Assembly: GCA_030386875.1 (NCBI GenBank) | Contig: CM059568.1 | Location: 11,642,316-11,706,315, forward strand | DNA: 64,000 nt | Source: Morinoia aosen | Taxonomy: Eukaryota > Arthropoda > Malacostraca > Amphipoda > Talitridae | Direction: 5' to 3' | Shown: positions 47,080 through 58,675 of the stretch, piece after piece | Layout: each line of letters starts with the position of its first letter | Numbering within the stretch: position 1 is the first letter of the stretch | Made by a program: the position numbers and the translations under genes | The notes under the pieces: generated by a model | The model's database searches: none | What the model saw: the letters and a program-made list of their open reading frames with translations, nothing else | What the model was told of the DNA's origin: nothing

Positions 47080-49459
47080 CTCATCATATGGTGAACACCT
47101 CATCGTATGGTGAACACTTCATCGTATGGTGAACACTTCATCGTATGGTGAACACCTCATCGTATGGTGAACACCTCATCGTATGGTGAACACTTCATCG
47201 TATGGTGAACACTTCATCGTATGGTGAACACTTCATCGTATGGTGAACACCTCATCGTATGGTGAACACCTCATCGTATGGTGAACACCTCATCGTATGG
47301 TGAACACTTCATCGTATGGTGAACACCTCATCGTATGGTGAACACTTCATCGTATGGTGAACACTTCATCGTATGGTGAACACCTCATCGTATGGTGAAC
47401 ACCTCATCGTATGGTGAACACCTCATCGTATGGTGAACACCTCATCGTATGGTGAACACTTCATCGTATGGTGAACACCTCATCGTATGGTGAACACCTC
47501 ATCGTGTGGTGAATACTTCATCGTATGGTGAACACGTCATCGTATGGTGAACACTTCATCGTGTGGTGAACACTTCATCGTATGGTGAACACATTATCGT
47601 ATGGTGAACACTTCATCGTATGGTGAACACTTCATCGTATGGTGAACACTTCATCGTATGGTGAACACTTCATCGTATGGTGAACACTTCATCGTATGGT
47701 GAACACGTCATCGTATGGTGAACACCTCATCGTATGGTGAACACCTCATCGTGTGGTGAACACGTCATCGTATAGTGAACACCTCATCGTATGGTGAACA
47801 CCTCATCGTATGGTGAACACTTCATCGTATGGTGAACACTTCATCGTATGGTGAACACCTCATCGTATGGTGAACACCTCATCGTATGGTGAACACTTCA
47901 TCGTATGGTGAACACTTCATCGTATGGTGAACACTTCATCGTATGGTGAACACCTCATCGTATGGTGAACACCTCATCGTATGGTGAACGCTTCATCGTA
48001 TGGTGAATACTTCATCGTATGGTGAATACTTCATCGTATGGTGAACACATCATCGTATGGTGACACTTCATCGTATGGTGAACACTTCATCGTATGGTGA
48101 ACACTTCATCGTATGGTGAACACTTCATCGTATGGTGAACACTTCATCGTATGGTGAACACTTCATCGTATGGTGAACACATCATCGTATGGTGACACTT
48201 CATCGTATGGTGAACACTTCATCGTATGGTGAACACTTCATCGTATGGTGAACACTTCATCGGATGGTGAACACTTCATCGTATGGTGAACACTTCATCG
48301 TATGGTGAACACTTCATCGTATGGTGAACACTTCATCGTATGGTGAACACTTCATCGTATGGTGAACACTTCATCGTATGGTGAACACTTCATCGTATGG
48401 TGAACACTTCATCGTATGGTGAACACTTCATCGTATGGTGAACACTTCATCGTATGGTGAACACTTCATCGTATGGTGAACACTTCATCGTATGGTGAAC
48501 ACTTCATCGTATGGTGAACACCTCATCGTATGGTGAACACTTCATCGTATGGTGAACACCTCATCGTATGGTGAACACTTCATCGTATGGTGAACACTTC
48601 ATCGTATGGTGAACACTTCATCGTATGGTGAACACTTCATCGTACGGTGAACACTTCATCGTATGGTGAACACTTCATCGTATGGTGAACACCTCATCGT
48701 ATGGTGAACACTTCATCGTATGGTGAACATTTCATCGTATGGTGAACACTTCATCGTATGGTGAACACCTCATCGTATGGTGAACACTTCATCGTATGGT
48801 GAACACTTCATCGTATGGTGAACACTTCATCGTATGGTGAACACTTCATCGTATGGTGAACACTTCATCGTATGGTGAACACCTCATCGTATGGTGAACA
48901 CTTCATCGTATGGTGAACACCTCATCGTATGGTGAACACTTCATCGTATGGTGAACACTTCATCGTATGGTGAACACTTCATCGTATGATGAACACCTCA
49001 TCGTATGGTGAACACTTCATCGTATGGTGAACACTTCATCGTATGGTGAACACTTCATCGTATGGTGAACACTTCATCGTATGGTGAACACCTCATCGTA
49101 TGGTGAACACCTCATCGTATGGTGAACACTTCATCGTATGGTGAACACCTCATCGTATGGTGAACACTTCATCGTATGGTGAACACTTCATCGTATGGTG
49201 AACACTTCATCGTATGGTGAACACTTCATCGTATGGTGAACACTTCATCGTATGGTGAACACCTCATCGTATGGTGAACACTTCATCGTATGGTGAACAC
49301 TTCATCGTATGGTGAACACTTCATCGTATGGTGAACACTTCATCGTATGGTGAACACTTCATCGTATGGTGAACACCTCATCGTATGGTGAACACTTCAT
49401 CGTATGGTGAACACCTCATCGTATGGTGAACACTTCATCGTATGGTGAACACCTCATCG
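47080..49459. repeat. 19-bp minisatellite, about 125 copies
   Basis: The unit is CTTCATCGTATGGTGAACA. The second base alternates between T and C (CTTCATCG versus CCTCATCG), and rarer variants are GTCATCG, ATCATCG, ATTATCG, GTGTGGTG and GAATAC. An 18-base deletion variant (GGTGACACTT) occurs twice, at 48059 and 48191. There are no spacers and no dyad symmetry, so it is a plain minisatellite. Confidence 0.98.
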
Positions 49460-50371
49460 CAGGTATTAGCAAAAACTTTCTCTGCGCAGAACAAGTGTTC
49501 ATACGAACGATAAGATTTGATCTTTGTTAAAAAAACTCAATACCTGCAATGCGTGTTGGCTGCGGGCAACGTTGCGTCCATCACGCACAGTCACTCCGTA
49601 CATTCGATCGCTTCTTCAGTTCCAACTCTTGCATTACGCAGCGTTGCGCAGATGTTCTGTAGAAATATATTATTAATGTTTATCAGTTTCATGCATGCGA
49701 CTCATGTTCAAAAAATTTGATAATTACACGAATGGTGTATAACCGAAAAAAATTGAATTTTTTTAGCATAGCTTTCCGAATTTCAATACATAAGCGAAAG
49801 AAATTAGTCCTGTCACACTGGAGCGCCACTGTAGTTATGCTGCAAATAGTGACAAAAAGGGAAAGAATAAACTTCTTAGGTTTTATTTGAAGAACATTAG
49901 ATCTATACACATTAGTAAAAGATGTTTCAACATGCATAGAATAGGTATCTCATTTGTGACGATAGAAATTCAGTATAAATGAAGGCAATTCGAAAGTATA
50001 TCGTTGTCAGCGACTCGCGCATATTGGGCCGATTTGTAGCAATACGAGAATATCGTGTGCTCGTCGTGCTGAGCATTTGTACGATAAAATACGCCTACTG
50101 TCATAACCACAAACGCTGTCCGTTGGGAAACAGTAAATAATTTTGTTTTATCGTTATTGCAGGTGCTCCTGTCCGTCCAGCACAACTAATTTGTTCCCGT
50201 TTATCATTTGACAAGAATTGCAATTTATAGTCGCATAATGTGTACCTTACTGCAAAACTACAATATAATAATAAGAGAAATCACAGACTTAAAGTATAGG
50301 GCAACAAACTTTTAAATCACAAGAATAACTTTAGCGTTAATGATAGTCCTCAGATACCTGAACGAGAATAT
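49460..50371. other. Spacer between two minisatellites
   Basis: No gene or element recognised. Confidence 0.4.
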
Positions 50372-51084
50372 GCAGTATATTATAAAGACATTCGTATGGT
50401 ACAGCGGGATATTATAGAGACATTCGTATGGTACAGCGGGATGTCATAGAGACATTCGTATGGTACTGTGGGATGTTATAGAGACATTCGTATGATACTG
50501 CGGGATGTTATAGAGACATTCGTATGATACTGCGGGATGTTATAGAGACATTCGTATGATATTGCGGGATGTTATAGAGACATTCGTATGACACTGCGGG
50601 ATGTAATAGAGACATTCGTATGATATTGCGGGATGTTATAGAGACATTCGTATGACACTGCGGGATGTAATAGAGACATTCGTATGATACTGCGGGATGT
50701 TATAGAGACATTCGTATGATACTGCGGGATGTTATAGAGACATTCGTATGATACTGCGGGATGTTATAGAGACATTCGTATGATACTGCAGGATGTTATA
50801 GAGACATTCGTATGTATGATGCAGCGGGATGTTATAGAGACATTCGTATGATACTGCGGGATGTTATAGAGACATTCGTATGATATTGCGGGATGTTATA
50901 GAGACATTCGTATGACACTGCGGGATATTATAGAGACTTTTGTATGGTACAGAGGGATATTATAGAGACATTCGTATGATACTGCGGGATGTTATAGAGA
51001 CATTCGTATGATACAGCGGGATGTTATAGAGACATTCGTATGATACTGCGGGATGTTATAGAGACATTCGTATGATACTGCGGG
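50372..51084. repeat. 32-bp minisatellite upstream of gene 4
   Basis: About 22 copies of a 32-bp unit containing GTTATAGAGACATTCGTATG followed by ATACTGCGGGAT. Variants are TGGTACAG, TGACACTG and TGATATTG, with one unit extended by a TATG duplication near 50812. It ends about 560 bases before the gene 4 TATA box. Confidence 0.96.
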
Positions 51085-51644
51085 GGTTCTCCCTGTGCTC
51101 TGCTCGCTGCATGAGTCACCTCAATACGAGTCAGTACTTTCAGGCAGGCTATCAATGAAACATTAGGTCCATAAAATTTATTGACTTCTAAGGAAGACAG
51201 TTCACCTTTCATAGAGTTCAGCAGAAATCCATGAATCCGACTGTTCTAATAATTCGTGCATTCTTTAAATTTCAGACCTAAACTGAGCCGGCATTGCCAT
51301 GTCAGATAAATAAAATGTTGGCATTACTGCGAAGAGTGCATTCACCTGTTGCACGTATGATGAAAACCCACACAACAGCTGTTTGCGAGAACACTACCCA
51401 GCCAACGTTTTCTTATGTGCAGCGGAATAATTTTCATGCAAACTTAGCGCACGAATTTCCATGTTCCCTCAGGAAAATATCGAACAAAGTACCGTCAAAC
51501 ATGTCTTATTAGCAAAACTAATCTATTGATTTTGAACAGTTCCCGTCATTGAGGTAACTTCGATCCCCACCGCAACATGTGTACCATGCTTCTCCGCAGC
51601 TGTGCAGCGACTCCGCTCCGGACGACCGCGTAAGAATTGGGCGT
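51085..51644. other. Upstream region of peptide gene 4
   Basis: Single-copy-looking sequence between the 32-bp array and the gene 4 TATA box. It is the expected place for proximal control sites, but I recognise none with confidence. Confidence 0.35.
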
Positions 51645-51713
51645 TATATAAAGGTCCAGTCTACCTCAAGTCCCACTACTTGCTTGCAGTGCGTTCGAAG
51701 TACGAGACATAAG
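51645..51713 (+). promoter_or_regulatory. Gene 4 core promoter and non-coding leader exon
   Basis: TATATAAAG lies at 51645-51653. Taking TATAAAG from 51647, an initiator-like CCCACTAC puts the start at A51675, 28 bases on, as in the other three genes. GCAGTGCGTTC follows. The leader exon is 51675-51713 (39 nt), ending ACATAAG before a weaker donor GTTGGT. It is the most diverged of the four promoters, and the donor assignment is the least certain. Confidence 0.6.
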
Positions 51714-52852
51714 GTTGGTTGTTCATTTTCTACTTGTACAAGCGGTAGTTCATTTTCTACTTGAACAGCAAAGAGGTTTATTGACTGAAAAAAGTTCTCC
51801 CGACGCACTAAAACAGGAAATATTTTGTTTAATGTGTTTATTTACATTATTATTTTATCCAGCAGTCATCAGTAAGCATTTATTATTATTCTGTGCAAGT
51901 TTCGGATCTTTATTAATAATTTTTAGTTATTAAGAAAGTATCTTTGCAAATGGTAGATAAGGTCGCGAATTAGTGAGAAACATGTTTTCGTTTTATAAAT
52001 CTTCTTAATTACTTATATCATTTATTTAGATTGTCTTGTTTTAAATATTGAATATCAGTTTCCATGTTGCATAAAGAAGACATTTACACTTCAAGATGGA
52101 GTCAAAGAGATTTTAGGTTGAAGAAATGAATGTAAAATTTAACGATGCGAAATGATTGTTTTTCTTTTAAGTGAATTCTTTACTGTATAAATGTCTAAAA
52201 AACTTCAAAATTGCAAAAATGAAGATAAAATATTGCATAAAATTATGTATGCGCACACAGTAAATACGATGGCAAGCGTGTGCGAAGAGAGCAAGATAGA
52301 ATTCAACGGATCACGCTACTTTATCGCGTTTAGGAAGTCAAAAGAGAAAGTTTGAACTAAGCCCCTGGTAGTTTGAGCACTCATCACACGTACTGTGAAC
52401 CATAAGTTCTGTGCTGGAAACTCATAGCCATCGTGTCCATGTTTGCTTTCATAAGCGATTCCAAGAATTTACATGGCCAATTTAAGTGATAATGATACGT
52501 TTAGTATAAATTTAGGTATTCATAGACTTTTTAAAACATGTGAAAAATGACACATGGAAGTAGCAATACGAATGGCAGAGTCAAAATCTTGTTACGGCAA
52601 AATCTCATTGTCTAGAAGTCAAGACTTGTGAAACACACTTATATCATTGATCTGTAGATAGACAAACTCCGCAATACATGACAATGGACGGAGCAACATT
52701 GAATTCTATTAAAAAGTTGAGGCAATCAGTCGCCATTCTCGACGCATTAGGTATCCCGTTTACCAGACAAGGCTTCGGAGCACCAGAAAATTCGAATGAG
52801 TGGACTATAGCGCAAGTTTCGTTGTATGATGTTTCATTCCATAATTCCGTTC

Positions 52853-53094
52853 CTGTACAGCAGGGCTTCTCAACCTTTCTATTGTCGTGTACCCCCTTAG
52901 CTTAGTGGTGTAGCTTCATGTACCCCCAGCACCGTTAAAGGTTTAGGAAACTATAAAAATACACTTAATTATTAATAATTATGTATACTTATACTGTTGC
53001 ATGTAAATATATGCTGTACATTTTAACATATGAAGTATGTTAGACGTACCTTTAAGGGTAAATGTACCCCCGGTTGAGAAGCCCTGCTGTTCAG
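52853..53094. mobile_element. 226-bp hAT-type MITE just upstream of the gene 4 signal exon
   Basis: The element is 52861-53086 with perfect 15-base inverted ends, CAGGGCTTCTCAACC and GGTTGAGAAGCCCTG. It is flanked by an 8-base target duplication CTGTACAG (52853-52860) and CTGTTCAG (53087-53094), 7 of 8 matching. CAG-starting ends and 8-bp duplications are hAT hallmarks. It carries no transposase. Its right flank ends 18 bases before the first base of the signal exon at 53113. Confidence 0.88.
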
Positions 53095-53117
53095 TACATA
53101 CTTCCGTTCCAGCAGAG

Positions 53118-56100
53118 ATGAAGGAGGCCCTCGCGTTCCTGTTGGTGGTGGCCGTGGTGGTGCTGGCGGCGCCCGATGGGGGGCTGCAAGAAGAGGTGAG
53201 CGTTGGAAAGGACATGCGAAAAAATGAAAATGAAATAGAAAACTTTATTTCAAACAAAGTTGATACATGATGTAGAACATTAGTTTTCAAAATGTCTCAA
53301 CATCAAGATTCTTAGTTGATATACACTCTTGAGTATCGTAGTCCCATGTTCCAATCACTTATGTTTTAAGGCTTTTGTTGCTTATAAACTGTACAAAAAT
53401 GCCGCAGCTTTTACTAAAATGGACAAAATCAAAGATTCGATGGTGGAATACTTTAATTATTATTGGTAATTTTTATTAATGAAAATTCATCAGCAGTTTG
53501 ATAAATTTAAATGTGTTTTAAATTTGCTAAAATAGCTTTATCAATTATTTTAGACTGTGAGAGTAGACATTTTCACTTAAAATTGTGGTTAGTAGACTTT
53601 GCTCTCACGACAAAAAGTAACACAAGGTTTTTAAAAATTATCAAGAGACATATAAATACTTGATTGAATTCCAAAATTAGATACCAAAATTATTAAGCTG
53701 TGATGCATGCATCCTTTAAAAACAATTATTCTATTAATTTAAATCTGACAGCGGTAATCGTTTGAATAAATTTCTAAAGTTTTCTTCTCTCTAAACATTT
53801 TAGAACAATAAAATTTTGATTCACGTTGCCGAGCTCTTAATGTCGCAAAAAAGATAACAATAATTGGTTTTGATTAAATAATTTATTTTCTGTATAAACA
53901 AGCAATTTTGCGAGGCATTCCAGCCATTACGGAATCAAAACTATTTTATTGACTGTATTGACTGTATTGAATCAAAACTATTTTATTGACTGTATTGACT
54001 GATTCACTGTACTTCCTAAAATTATAAAAAAATAAACAATCATGTTTTTCGCTGATTCATCATTTTTTATTGAAATAGAATTGCTTTTAGCCATTTTACA
54101 ATGAGACACTTCTTTCTTACTTTCTAAAATTAAAAAAACTAAACAATCATGTTTTTCACTGATTCAGCATTTTTTATTGAAATAGAATTGCTTTTAGCCA
54201 TTTTACAATGAGACACTTCTTTTTAATGACAATCAACACACAGCCACATCATATTTTTATCACCTACTGTTTGAAGCTACAGTTTCGAGCTGGAGAGATA
54301 TTTCCTTCTGCGTAAGCCAATATATAATATGAATAATTTGATGTTTTGCTATTTTATTTCAGTGATAGTAGGTGGCCGTTTCTGATGAAAAATTATCCCC
54401 TTTTTTGTTTTAAGTTGTTGCACTGTGCAGTAACTGTGCAGTAACTAGAATGTTGCACTCTTCAGTAACTGTGCAGTAACTACGGTGCAACAGTGTGCAG
54501 TAACTCATGAGTTCTCACATTGCATGAGCCAAGACTGTAAGTAACTCAAGTTTCATTCCATTTGACAGTTGCCTGTACGATAAACGGTTTTTATGTTAGC
54601 GCCGTAAGAAAGAAGCTAATTTCCATCCACTTTCAGAATCCTTCAGGAAGCTAAAAATAGTTTTGAAAAATCGACAAGTTCAGTTCTTATTCAGTAGCGT
54701 CACGTAGATCAACTCGAGCTCAGGACTGAAATTTGTAAATTTGCTCTCAGGTTTCCAGAGCGCTAATCTTCACTTCAACGTTGAATAAAGTTTCCATTTT
54801 TTAATATTGTGCTGGCGATTTTATTTTTGCAGAATTCTGGAGACACTGAAGATGCACTCCTAACTGGGATCAACATTGCGAACATTGGGAACATTGGGGG
54901 TGAGTGTGGGACACGTTTGTGAGCTGGGAGATTTTGCCATGGCATTTTACAACGACCGCAAGTGACTGGTGACTTTTTGTCGAGATTTCTCACATTTCTA
55001 TATCCTAACCATTCATTTTCACTTAAGACCGTGAGTGACTTCGTGCAACATCAGTTGCGAAACTGCTCCCCCGCGTTGTCATTGTAGATAAATAAAAAGT
55101 AGGCGTTATTGCTAAGCATGCCTCTTACGAATGCAAATAAACTATCTTGAAAGCCCTGAAAATGGCTGCCAACATGATCACAAGTCAATGATTTCTTTGG
55201 TGTAGCAAAACAAGTTTTCAGCAAACTCAACTAAGAGAAACGACGAGACTTGACGGACCGAAGACATGCTGTATGCTCTAGGTAGACGCAGTTATGCTAA
55301 CACAATCGACCCGTACTTTATTAACCCTTCAGTTTGCCGCGCATTTGGATCTTCTGAACTGAATTTAGGTGCAATTCAAAAAAATTTCTCCGTAGAATTA
55401 CCTCAGTTTAAAAAATAAGGATTGATTACGGGACATGCAGCAGTTGCTCATGCAATCGATGATCCCTGTGGGTCGTGACTCATCATTGATTAGTCTTTTC
55501 ACTTGTGTTCTAGAGTTTGTCGGTCTTGTGCATGTTTTGGTGCATAGCATTATTGCTGTCCAGACTGAGTGAATACAGCCAGTAATTCAAATCTGGCTCG
55601 ACGTTTTCAGAATTCGTTTCATTGTTGCCTAGGTGAACTTGATGGAAATTTGTTATGTCAAAAAAAGGAAAATGTCAGTGGAATGAATTTATTCATTCCA
55701 GTAGGCGTTAAATTTTGACGCTCATCAGGATCGTTAATTGATCATAATGATCGTTAAAAAACAATCGGTAATGAATTAAGATATCAAGAATAAAATTTTA
55801 TGTTTTATTCAGGTTATGAGTACGTATAATTCGCTGCATATTTGCTATAGGACCCCTAAAGCTTTCCACTCACATTTTTTCCTTACGAAGAGTGGAGGCA
55901 AACTGGGAAAGTGATTAGTCTAAACTTTCCGATGAAACGTAAAATGAGAAGGATACAGGTAGAGGTAACAAATGTGTGGAAAATATTTGTTTTAAATTCT
56001 CTAAAGTATTTTCTATATTCTTTGACCAACATTCGATGCTCTTTATCCTATATTATGTGTTATTTGTTTTGTATTATATGTTTTGTAGTTTTAATAACGA

Positions 56101-57333
56101 ACAAACTAAAGCTATAACCTACAAATCAGGGAAATTGACGAATATGTCAATTACATACACTTGAAAATTTTTTCTTCTCACCTCGTGCCTCGTGTGAGAT
56201 TGTCGAAAAATCGCAACACTTGTTCAATAGTTTTTGGAATTTCACACTTCATATTTCATATTCAACTTTATCTATTCTACATTTTTTATGGTAGCTTCTA
56301 ATTTTATACATCACGTTTTCAAAAATTTCATTGTAAATTTCACTCTAAAATTCTCCATCATTATCAATTTACACACATTAGGTGTAATGTATTTCATACA
56401 TCCCAACTCAGTTAATATTCCCTAATCTTTCCTCTATATTTATTGCTATTTATCCTGCAATCTATCTGACAGAACGTGTTGCGTATATTGCAAATTTTAC
56501 TTTCTTAATTAAACAGCAATGACGAGACTCACTAGCTCAGCTCACCACTATGTAGTGCCACAATCCTGAACTGCTCCACCACATGAGGCCTGCGAGTGTC
56601 TCCACGCAAGAAACTGTCGCACCTAATCACAAATTTCTTTTATTTAATGCTACGATAACGCGTTTTTTTACCAGGTGCAGCGGGCAAATTTTGCGTCGGA
56701 ATTTGCTTGGCCAACGGCACGGTGAGTATTTTGTAAAAACATTCCTGAATTATGATTGAAAGTAACTCAGTAGCATGATGACACTCCGTTTGGTGGTCCT
56801 ACTATAACGCTTTCGCATTGCCCCATGAAGACTGGGTAGTAGCCTTGCTGGTATCATCTTCGTTTTCAAATTGTATTTTGTGTTTAGAAGTTCTTCACGG
56901 AAACTAAGTCTCATCGTCAGAAGAGCAGCAGTACTACCTCATTCATGTTATCAATGCATCAATTGATAACATAGCAGAGATGACCGATAAATATTCTTAA
57001 TGTAGACACTAATAAAAACGTGAAAAAATTTCTATTTTTTGTCCTGTATACGTACAAGATCCCATAGTCGCACATTATTATGAATTTGACCTTTAGTTAT
57101 AGATCTGATGGTGCATTGTCAAGCTTTTTTACTACAAGCGTGTTTTAGAAGTTTTAACCCTTTTACTTGTAAAATGAAGTCTCTAAAACCACCTGCAATG
57201 TATGAGCGGGATTATACTTCTTCAATGAGAGGAGTTGTGTCCTCCGCAGATGGGCATTCGGCAGGCAACATGCCTAGGAGGACTCCGAACTTTCCCTGAC
57301 CCTCTGGCGTCATGCCGCTGTTGTGTGGCGTGA
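53118..57333 (+). CDS. Peptide gene 4: secreted 6-cysteine family member, four coding exons
   Basis: Coding exons are 53118-53195, 54833-54899, 56675-56721 and 57250-57333, phases 0, 1, 0; all introns are GT-AG. The 91-residue product starts with the family signal peptide, with D for N at residue 20 and one extra E before the donor. The second exon is longer and different (contains NSGDTEDALL and a near-repeat IANIGNIG). The third gives KFCVGICLANGT, where the first family cysteine is K. The last gives MGIRQATCLGG, RTFPDPLASCRCCVA and stop. It has six cysteines: the first of the CxC pair and the cysteine three residues before the final CxCC are both absent. The spacing of the remaining cysteines and the potential N-glycosylation site in ANGT are kept. 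A hAT MITE sits beside the first coding exon's acceptor. The frame is intact; role inferred as for genes 1-3. Confidence 0.84.
53930..54225. repeat. Local duplications in gene 4 intron 2
   Basis: A roughly 95-base segment (AATCATGTTTTTCGCTGATT through GAGACACTTCTTT) is present at 54025-54116 and again at 54138-54223. Just upstream, about 45 bases with CAAAACTATTTTATTGACTG are also doubled (53937 and 53974). Confidence 0.85.
54418..54520. repeat. Short TGTGCAGTAACT repeats in gene 4 intron 2
   Basis: Six or so spaced copies of GTGCAGTAACT, some preceded by GTTGCACT. No function is apparent. Confidence 0.7.
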
Positions 57334-57637
57334 TGCAGGCATGGCATCATACTCCAGCATGTGGGGCGTGATGCAGGCATGGCATCTTGCCACTGATGCA
57401 TGAACGGCTCCATGCCACAGTTGTGTGGCATCAGGATTAGTTCTCAGCGCATCGGGGACTAAACAGAGCAAAAATTTTCGGAAAAATGTTACTAGTTATT
57501 TAGAATATACTCGCTTACATACCAATGTGTCCTGTTTCCTTGTCCTGTGTTGAATTTAAATACTCATCTAATTATATTTTTGACTCAAACATTACATAAC
57601 GCATATGGATCCTTATGTAAGGTAGAATTTGAATAAA
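57334..57637 (+). terminator. Gene 4 3' untranslated region and candidate polyadenylation signal
   Basis: The 3' region carries imperfect repeats of GTGATGCAGGCATGGCATC (57330-57350, 57368-57388). The first AATAAA after the stop codon is at 57632-57637, within GAATAAATAAGG, about 300 bases downstream. Confidence 0.45.
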
Positions 57638-58675
57638 TAAGGCTCGGGTGCGTAAATATAATCATTGAAGTGGTTTAAAATTGCGTGATCAAAACAATGA
57701 AATTCTAAGCGCCGGCGACGGCCAGCCAAGTGACAGGACTTTACTTCGGAATTGAATCTTTTCTAGTTGAGGCAAGGAGTGGGTAAATACAGCAGAGCAT
57801 TCCCCTCTATCTCAGCAGGAAAACTGGTTTGATGTCAGGTCATAGCACGAGGTCACAGCAGACCGAACAATGAGTAAAAGAGCGGACAGATGACTTGTGA
57901 TACGCTTGACTTGCGTCTCTTTGAGTTACTAGCTCCGAACAGCTGCCGTACGGCTGCATTACTTCTCAGCCGTAGAGGCATTCCCACCAGCTCCGAACAG
58001 CTGCCGTACGGCTGCATTACTTCTCGGCCGTAGAGGCATTCCCACCAGCTCCGAACAGCTGCCGTACGGCTGCATTAGTGATGGCAGCGAGAGGGGACGC
58101 TCCCTTGGCTGCCGAAACATCATAACTTCTGCTCCATTATGGACGAGCTGCAGCGAGAAGTAAACCAAAAATACAACAACAGTCGGGAACAAACGACTTA
58201 CAATGACGCGTCTGCCAGAAAAGAGGGGCATTAACGACGGAAATGTGACCTGTCCTAGAGTGTAATTGAAATTTTTACTCATTTATAATTTGTTGAGACG
58301 CGGTGAATACAGAGACATGCTCTCAAGACTGACAATTTCTACGGTGTTTGTTCCACGCTGATGACTGCTCGCTTGTTCAGAACTCTCGTCTATTTAGTCA
58401 TTTTCTTTTACTCTAGTTACTCTCGTTACTCTTTTACTCTAATTTATTCTTTTACTCTAATTTACTCCTTAGTTGTAGTTCATATATGGCATCATTTGTA
58501 TTGATTGAAAACTATTCAAGGTTATGAACATTATGATGAAATAATTGAAAGGTAAAAAGTTTGCTTATGAATTTACTTATTCGGACACAAGCGAGGCACC
58601 GAAATTGAGGTTAATGATAGTTGCTCGTTATCTAGATACAACGTTATGCGTGAAATATTCTTCTCATTTTATCAG
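57638..58675. other. Spacer with a 58-bp repeat
   Basis: It contains a 58-bp tandem repeat, about two and a half copies at 57934-58076 (unit contains GAACAGCTGCCGTACGGCTG). Otherwise no gene is recognised. Confidence 0.6.

Noticed and set aside
47080-49459. CRISPR-like regular array
   Set aside because: Units are directly contiguous without spacers, and the host is clearly a eukaryote.
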